64,000 nt of DNA from Duncaniella muricolitica (GTDB lineage: Bacteria > Bacteroidota > Bacteroidia > Bacteroidales > Muribaculaceae): NCBI GenBank assembly GCA_025808375.1, contig CP061009.1, forward strand, positions 744,001-808,000, read 5' to 3'. The notes below the pieces were generated by a model that saw only the letters and a program-made list of their open reading frames with translations, was not told the DNA's origin and searched no databases. Numbering within the stretch: position 1 is the stretch's first letter; each line of letters opens with the position of its first letter. The position numbers and the translations under genes were made by a program. Positions 58,667 to 64,000 of this stretch are shown here, piece by piece.

Positions 58667-59109
58667 ATCAGATCTTCACGTTGTTTCTTGTACAGTTCGT
58701 TGATTCTCTCCTTGTGCTGTTCCAGATGCTGGCGCAGCACGGTATCCACATATCCGCCTACTGAGATTTCCCCTCCGGCGATGTCGTTCACGATTCTGAG
58801 GATCTTGCCGTGGACGTCACGGCTGATATAGACACATTGGCGGGTCTTTATCTCGTTGCGGCGCAGGAATAGCTCGTTGTAGTCCTCGTCCTGCCTTTTC
58901 CGGCGTCCACTTTCCCTCTGCGCTTTTTCCCGTGTTACGGGTTGCACAGGAGATGGTTCCGGTGCGGCGGTGTCCTCTTCGGTCGGTGCAGCTGCGGGTA
59001 CTTCCTGTGCGGGGCGCAGTGTCCCGTCCTGTGTGCGCCGCCCGATGGAGGCTAACAGCAGTTCCTCGTCGATGCCTTCCGTGTTCACTTTCCTGCTGCC
59101 CATGCTCAC
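58663..59109 (-). CDS. traB: TraB-like DUF3408 protein
   Basis: 148 residues. N-terminal low-complexity Pro/Glu/Ala region, basic RKRQDEDYNELFLRRNEIKTRQ, then DUF3408 C-terminal segment (VYISRDVHGKILRIVNDIAGGEISVGGYVDTVLRQH). Possible ribbon-helix-helix DNA-binding protein of the relaxosome or its control. Overlaps traA by 4 bp. Confidence 0.84.
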   Translation of the reverse strand: MSMGSRKVNTEGIDEELLLASIGRRTQDGTLRPAQEVPAAAPTEEDTAAPEPSPVQPVTREKAQRESGRRKRQDEDYNELFLRRNEIKTRQCVYISRDVHGKILRIVNDIAGGEISVGGYVDTVLRQHLEQHKERINELYKKQREDLI

Positions 59110-59867
59110 TGCGGTCTGATGATGTCGCTTATCTCTTCGGAAAACTCCCGGATGCCACTCCCTTTCAGCAGTGCCGTGTCCATCGGGAAGATGGTGGAGC
59201 GGAAAACGCTCTTGCGCTCTTCCGAAAGGTCACGGCGGAACTTCTTGCTGTCGGGCAAGCGGGTGGAAAGTACCGGAAAGCCCATTTCGGCTATCACTTC
59301 CTCGTAGATGCCGTACAAGTCGTTCCTCTCCCTGCCGTCCACCATCGTCCAGAACAGATGCAGCCCCTTTGTTTTCGCCTGTCCGGTAGTCATCAGCCTG
59401 TCGCGGAACATCGTGACGAATTTCAGGGTACTCTCCACGACAAAGCGGTCGGCACTCAGCGGAGTGAAAATGTAGTCCATCTGCGAGAGCGTCTTTATCA
59501 CGCCGTTGCTTCGGAGTGTGCCGGGCATGTCGAAGAACACCACGTCGGGTTTCACGTCCTCAGTGGCAATCATCCTCTCGGCATCGTCGAGGGCGTTCAC
59601 CGCATTGCTTTTGACGATGGTGTAGGCGTTCTTTTTGATCCGGCGGAAATGGTCGCAAGCGAGAGCCTTGAAGTAGGTGCTGCTGTCGATAAGCCCCATT
59701 TCGTGTTCGCGCAGCCCGTGGATGCTGTGCTGCGGGTCGTCGCAGTCCACGACGGCGACATTGTAGCCTTTCACGTTGTGCAGGTAGCTGGCGGCAAGTG
59801 CCGTGACAGTGGATTTGCCGATGCCACCTTTCTGTGTTGCGAATGCAACGAAGATTTCCTTACTCAT
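59106..59867 (-). CDS. traA: TraA, ParA-like ATPase
   Basis: 253 residues from ATG 59867 (MSKEIFVAFATQKGGIGKSTV). Deviant Walker A KGGIGKST, VVDCDDPQHSI, and PDVVFFDMPG (Walker B-like) mark a MinD/ParA ATPase, found first in CTnDOT tra operons. It may position the element or the transfer system. The frame extends to 60191, but the segment before ATG 59867 has no good start. First gene of the tra operon. Confidence 0.88.
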   Translation of the reverse strand: MSKEIFVAFATQKGGIGKSTVTALAASYLHNVKGYNVAVVDCDDPQHSIHGLREHEMGLIDSSTYFKALACDHFRRIKKNAYTIVKSNAVNALDDAERMIATEDVKPDVVFFDMPGTLRSNGVIKTLSQMDYIFTPLSADRFVVESTLKFVTMFRDRLMTTGQAKTKGLHLFWTMVDGRERNDLYGIYEEVIAEMGFPVLSTRLPDSKKFRRDLSEERKSVFRSTIFPMDTALLKGSGIREFSEEISDIIRPQ

Positions 59868-60179
59868 AGTTCCATTTATTTTAATTGTTGATGATTTGTT
59901 TTTCTGTTTCCATACGGATTTGGCTGTCGCACCATCCGCTTCCGTGACTACACACGCAGGCGGGTCGTCGCGTATCCGGTTCTGTGGTGAAGCGGTGCGT
60001 CGGACAAATGGTGATTGACGACATTGCGTCATGAAGTCATTGAATCCATACGTCACCGAATTGTCGGAGAACCGGGTTTCCGACGGTTCGGGTATCCGTT
60101 TCGGCAAGTATCCGAAGAAGCGGATTTCCGGGTATTTGAATGTTCCGTTTATCATATCTTCAAATCGTTCGTTTCTTGA

Positions 60180-60576
60180 ATCATGCTGCAAATAAACAAG
60201 TATATTTTGGAACCTGTATCACTTCTCCGGCAAGTGGCGGCACGTTGCGCTGGTTGGCAGTCATTGACCGGGTCAAGCATCTGTCCGATACCGCTTTAAG
60301 GGCGTAACTTTGCACCCGGACAGCAGGGTTCGCCGATGACGCGCGGCCCGGAGTCCTGAAAGGTATTTTCCCAATCCGTCCCCTGACGGATTTTTATGTT
60401 CACCTGAACATAGCAAGATGTCTTTTCAGCCGCTCAAAATATTTTGAGCAGCCACGAAAAGCACTTGCCCTTGCAGGGGGCGGGCTTTCCCTCCGAAGTC
60501 GGGAAGCCTTTCAGAACTGCGGTGCTGTAATCCGAAGCGGCGGCTTATGCCGTCAATCCGCTAAATCCAAAGTAAT
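60180..60576. other. oriT-like region between traA and mobA
   Basis: Non-coding. Consecutive inverted repeats: AATCCGTC/GACGGATT (60373-60392), ATGTTCA/TGAACAT (60396-60411), and a perfect GCTCAAAAT/ATTTTGAGC palindrome (60432-60449), then GC-rich CTTGCCCTTGCAGGGGGCGG. Such structure directly upstream of the mob genes is where CTn oriT sites lie. The region 59868-60179 holds nothing recognisable. Confidence 0.55.
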
Positions 60577-61005
60577 ATGAAAGAGAAAAGGAAAAGCAAA
60601 TCAGGGAGAAATCCCAAACTTGATCCGGCGGTGTACCGGTACACCGTCCGTTTCAACGAGGAGGAACACAACCGTTTCCTCGCCATGTTCGGAAAATCGG
60701 GTGTCTATGCACGGTCTGTTTTCCTCAAAGCGCACTTCTTCGGGCAACCGTTCAAGGTGCTGAAGGTGGACAAGACGTTGGTGGACTATTACACCAAACT
60801 GTCGGATTTTCATGCACAATTCCGTGCCGTGGGTACGAATTACAACCAAGTCGTGAAGGAACTGAGGCTGCATTTTTCAGAGAAAAAGGCGATGGCGTTG
60901 CTCTACAAATTAGAGCAACACACCGTCGAACTCGTGAAACTGAGCCGCCGGATTGTGGAACTTTCAAGGGAAATGGAGGCAAAATGGTCGCAAAAATCAG
61001 TGTAG
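60577..61005 (+). CDS. mobA: MobA-like relaxosome protein
   Basis: 142 residues. Basic N-terminus (MKEKRKSKSGRNPKLDPAVYR), a ribbon-helix-helix-type segment (YTVRFNEEEHNRFLAMFGKSG) and a C-terminal helix (HFSEKKAMALLYKLEQHT). It corresponds to the small MobC/MbeC-type relaxosome protein annotated mobA in CTnDOT. It should bind oriT with the relaxase. Its end overlaps mobB by 22 bp. Confidence 0.84.
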   Translation: MKEKRKSKSGRNPKLDPAVYRYTVRFNEEEHNRFLAMFGKSGVYARSVFLKAHFFGQPFKVLKVDKTLVDYYTKLSDFHAQFRAVGTNYNQVVKELRLHFSEKKAMALLYKLEQHTVELVKLSRRIVELSREMEAKWSQKSV

Positions 61006-62231
61006 GAAGTTCGTTGTACGGCGCGATTGCCTACAACGGGGAGAAGATTAACGAGGCGCAGGGGCGGCTTCTCACCACCAACCGCATCTACAATGACGGT
61101 TCGGGAACGGTGGACATAGGCAAGGCGATGGAGGGTTTTCTCACCTTCCTGCCACCGCAGATGAAGATCGAGAAGCCGGTGGTGCATATCTCTCTCAACC
61201 CGCACCCGGAGGATGTGCTGACCGATATTGAGTTGCAGAATATCGCCCGCGAGTATCTGGAAAAACTCGGTTTCGGAAACCAGCCTTATCTTGTATTCAA
61301 GCACGAGGACATCGACCGCCACCACCTGCACATCGTGACGGTCAACGTGGACGAGAACGGGAAAAGGCTCAACCGGGATTTTCTCTACCGCCGCAGCGAC
61401 CGTATCCGCAGGGAACTGGAACAGAAGTACGGATTGCATCCGGCAGAACGTAAAAATCAGAGATTGGATAATCCGTTGCGCAAGGTGGCCGCATCGGCAG
61501 GTGATGTGAAGAAGCAGGTAGGCAACACCGTGAAGGCTCTGAATGGGCAGTACCGTTTCCAGACGATGGGCGAATACCGTGCGCTCCTTTCCTTATATAA
61601 TATGACGGTGGAGGAAGCGAGGGGCAACGTGCGCGGACGGGAGTATCACGGGCTGGTCTATTCCGTCACGGACGACAAGGGTAACAAGGTGGGCAACCCG
61701 TTCAAATCCTCGCTTTTCGGGAAGTCCGCAGGCTATGAAGCCGTACAGAAGAAGTTTGTCCGTTCCAAATCGGAAATCAAGGATAGGAAACTGGCAGACA
61801 TGACGAAACGCACCGTCCTTTCCGTGCTGCAAGGCACTTATGACAAGGACAAATTTGTATCCCAACTCAAAGAGAAGGGCATCGACACCGTACTGCGCTA
61901 CACAGAGGAAGGGCGCATCTATGGGGCTACCTTCATCGACCACCGCACGGGATGCGTGCTGAACGGTTCGCGCATGGGTAAGGAGCTTTCGGCGAATGCC
62001 TTGCAGGAACACTTCACCCTGCCATACGCCGGACAACCGCCGATACCGCTATCCATCCCTGTGGATGCTGCGGACAAGGCACACGGGCAGACCGCCTACG
62101 ACAGTGAAGATATATCGGGCGGTATGGGCTTGCTCACTCCCGAAGGTCCGGCGGTAGATGCCGAGGAAGAGGCTTTCATCCGGGCGATGAAGCGCAAAAA
62201 GAAGAAAAAACGCAAGGGCTTGGGTATGTAA
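60984..62231 (+). CDS. mobB: MobB relaxase
   Basis: 415 residues. Relaxase motifs: VVHISLNPHPEDVLTD, then HEDIDRHHLHIV, a metal-binding three-His motif at about residues 110-120, typical of MOB(P)-type relaxases. An early Tyr (SVGSSLYGAIAYN) is a candidate nicking residue. It cuts oriT and leads the strand into the recipient. The C-terminus is Lys-rich (KRKKKKKRKGLGM). Complete. Confidence 0.9.
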   Translation: MVAKISVGSSLYGAIAYNGEKINEAQGRLLTTNRIYNDGSGTVDIGKAMEGFLTFLPPQMKIEKPVVHISLNPHPEDVLTDIELQNIAREYLEKLGFGNQPYLVFKHEDIDRHHLHIVTVNVDENGKRLNRDFLYRRSDRIRRELEQKYGLHPAERKNQRLDNPLRKVAASAGDVKKQVGNTVKALNGQYRFQTMGEYRALLSLYNMTVEEARGNVRGREYHGLVYSVTDDKGNKVGNPFKSSLFGKSAGYEAVQKKFVRSKSEIKDRKLADMTKRTVLSVLQGTYDKDKFVSQLKEKGIDTVLRYTEEGRIYGATFIDHRTGCVLNGSRMGKELSANALQEHFTLPYAGQPPIPLSIPVDAADKAHGQTAYDSEDISGGMGLLTPEGPAVDAEEEAFIRAMKRKKKKKRKGLGM

Positions 62232-62261
62232 TCAGAGTATCAACAATTAAAAAATCAATGT

Positions 62262-64000
62262 ATGTCACAACAAGAAGACGATTTGAGGGCATTGGCGAAA
62301 ATCATGGATTTTCTGCGTGCCGTGAGTATCATTTTAGTGGTCATGAACGTGTACTGGTTCTGCTACGAAGCCATCCGGCTGTGGGGCGTGAACATCGGCG
62401 TGGTGGACAAAATCCTTCTGAACTTCGACCGCACGGCGGGGCTGTTCCATTCCATTCTCTACACGAAGCTGTTTTCCGTCCTTTTGCTTGCCTTGTCCTG
62501 TCTGGGTACGAAGGGTGTCAAGGGTGAGAAAATCACTTGGGGGAGAATCTGGACAGCATTTGCCGTCGGGTTCGTGCTGTTTTTCCTGAACTGGTGGTTG
62601 CTGCCCCTGCCGCTGCCGCTTGAAGCGGTGACGGGACTGTATGTCCTTACCATTGGAACGGGCTATGTCTGCATGTTGATGGGTGGTCTGTGGATGAGCC
62701 GCCTGTTGAAACACAATTTGATGGAGGATGTTTTCAACAACGAGAACGAGAGTTTCATGCAGGAAACGAGGCTTATCGAAAGCGAGTATTCGGTCAATCT
62801 GCCGACACGTTTCTATTACAGGAAACGCTGGAACAACGGTTGGATCAATGTAGTTAATCCCTTCCGTGCGTCCATCGTGTTGGGTACGCCGGGCAGCGGC
62901 AAGTCCTATGCCGTGGTAAACAATTTTATCAAGCAACAGATTGAAAAGGGCTTTAGTCAATACATCTACGATTTCAAGTATCCCGACCTATCTACTATTG
63001 CCTACAACCATTTGCTGAACCACCCGGACGGCTACAAGGTAAAGCCGAAGTTCTATGTGATCAACTTCGACGACCCGCGACGCTCTCATCGGTGCAATCC
63101 CATTCACCCGGATTTTATGGAAGATATTACGGATGCCTATGAGAGTGCCTACACAATAATGCTCAACCTCAATAAAACGTGGGTGCAAAAGCAGGGCGAC
63201 TTCTTCGTGGAGTCACCTATCATTCTGTTTGCCAGTATTATCTGGTATCTCAAAATCTATCAGAACGGGAAGTTTTGCACGTTTCCCCATGCTATCGAGT
63301 TTCTGAACCGCCGTTACGAGGATATATTTCCGATACTGACCTCTTATCCGGAGCTGGAGAACTACCTTTCGCCGTTCATGGATGCGTGGCTTGGAGGGGC
63401 TGCGGAGCAGCTCATGGGTCAGATAGCGTCGGCAAAAATCCCGCTTTCGAGGATGATTTCACCGCAGCTCTACTGGGTGATGTCAGACAGCGAGTTTACG
63501 CTGGACATCAACAATCCCGAAGAGCCGAAAATCCTCTGCGTGGGTAACAATCCCGACCGTCAGAATATCTACGGTGCGGCACTCGGTCTGTATAATTCCC
63601 GTATCGTGAAGCTCATCAACAAGAAGGGGATGCTGAAGTCATCGGTCATCATCGACGAGTTGCCCACAATATACTTCAAAGGGTTGGACAATCTTATAGC
63701 TACCGCCCGAAGCAACAAGGTTGCCGTGTGTCTGGGCTTTCAGGATTTCAGCCAGTTAGTGCGTGACTACGGGGACAAAGAGGCGAAAGTGGTGATGAAC
63801 ACTGTCGGCAATATTTTCTCCGGTCAGGTGGTGGGGGAAACAGCCAAGACGCTCTCCGAGCGGTTCGGTAAGGTGTTGCAGAAACGGCAGTCCATCTCCA
63901 TCAACCGGCAGGATGTTTCCACCTCCATCAACACGCAGATGGACGCGCTCATTCCACCGAGTAAGATTTCCGGGCTTACGCAGGGAATGTTTGTCGGTTC
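62262..64000 (+). CDS. mobC: MobC, VirD4/TraG-type coupling protein (C-terminus off window)
   Basis: 579 codons visible from ATG 62262 (MSQQEDDLRALAKIMDFLRAV); continues past the window. Three or four N-terminal membrane helices (about 16-40, 65-85, 95-115, 120-140), Walker A GTPGSGKSYA at about residue 208, Walker B-like SSVIIDELPT at about 465, and LGFQDFSQL. It links the relaxosome to the type IV channel. 30 bp after mobB. Confidence 0.92.
   Translation, partial: MSQQEDDLRALAKIMDFLRAVSIILVVMNVYWFCYEAIRLWGVNIGVVDKILLNFDRTAGLFHSILYTKLFSVLLLALSCLGTKGVKGEKITWGRIWTAFAVGFVLFFLNWWLLPLPLPLEAVTGLYVLTIGTGYVCMLMGGLWMSRLLKHNLMEDVFNNENESFMQETRLIESEYSVNLPTRFYYRKRWNNGWINVVNPFRASIVLGTPGSGKSYAVVNNFIKQQIEKGFSQYIYDFKYPDLSTIAYNHLLNHPDGYKVKPKFYVINFDDPRRSHRCNPIHPDFMEDITDAYESAYTIMLNLNKTWVQKQGDFFVESPIILFASIIWYLKIYQNGKFCTFPHAIEFLNRRYEDIFPILTSYPELENYLSPFMDAWLGGAAEQLMGQIASAKIPLSRMISPQLYWVMSDSEFTLDINNPEEPKILCVGNNPDRQNIYGAALGLYNSRIVKLINKKGMLKSSVIIDELPTIYFKGLDNLIATARSNKVAVCLGFQDFSQLVRDYGDKEAKVVMNTVGNIFSGQVVGETAKTLSERFGKVLQKRQSISINRQDVSTSINTQMDALIPPSKISGLTQGMFVG

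Noticed and set aside
1..64000. tRNA or rRNA genes
   Set aside because: No cloverleaf with a GTTCRAATC-type T-loop and CCA-side stem, and no rRNA-like segment, was noticed on either strand by eye; a covariance-model scan would be decisive.

Overview
The window reads as Bacteroidales DNA (Bacteroides, Phocaeicola or Parabacteroides type). The promoters have the TAnnTTTG -7 box of that phylum, the conjugation genes follow the traA-to-traQ order of CTnDOT-family elements, and a GTANNTTTGC-type site lies where two unrelated mobile elements meet. Nothing here looks like core chromosome. No tRNA, rRNA or CRISPR array was seen.

Positions 1 to about 35,070 are a temperate phage or phage-plasmid genome, with almost every gene on the minus strand. 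From high to low coordinates there is an early block (small proteins, a sliding-clamp-like protein, a ParB-like protein, a stand-alone MutS domain I); a head block (ClpP-like protease, major capsid, a small head or tail protein, a coiled-coil protein, portal, connector); a 2,744-residue tail-fibre protein; a diversity-generating retroelement (DGR) with its reverse transcriptase; a HigBA toxin-antitoxin pair; an array of about 23-bp-spaced iteron-like repeats; dUTPase; a lysis cassette; and more small early-type genes including RadC. The last small genes include a second DGR target (299-886), about 15 kb from the reverse transcriptase. No terminase, tape measure or integrase is present, so the phage continues beyond position 1 and perhaps past the other end of the conjugative element.

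The DGR is the most unusual part. Three 112-bp repeat copies occur: in the fibre gene (15630-15741), in the remote target (393-504) and in the non-coding slot between fibre and reverse transcriptase (15361-15472), where the template normally lies. All 25 core differences fall in first or second positions of codons that would be AAY (or one ACG) in an ancestral template. The copy in the template slot is itself altered at 15 of the 25 positions, mostly to G, so it cannot be the template that made the other two.

Positions about 35,072 to 64,000 are one end of a CTnDOT-like integrative conjugative element (ICE): accessory genes on the plus strand (36.1-39.4 kb, PcfK/PcfJ-like included), a lysozyme, then traQ to traA on the minus strand (40.5-59.9 kb), an oriT-like region, and mobA, mobB and mobC on the plus strand running off the window. 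Two elements have entered the tra operon. A group II intron (51097-53589) splits traI; removing it restores a 209-codon frame exactly. A recombinase-in-trio element (40560-44421, perfect 31-bp inverted repeats) splits traQ; removing it restores 167 codons. All three of its recombinases carry single-base frameshifts, so it appears decayed and traQ appears broken.
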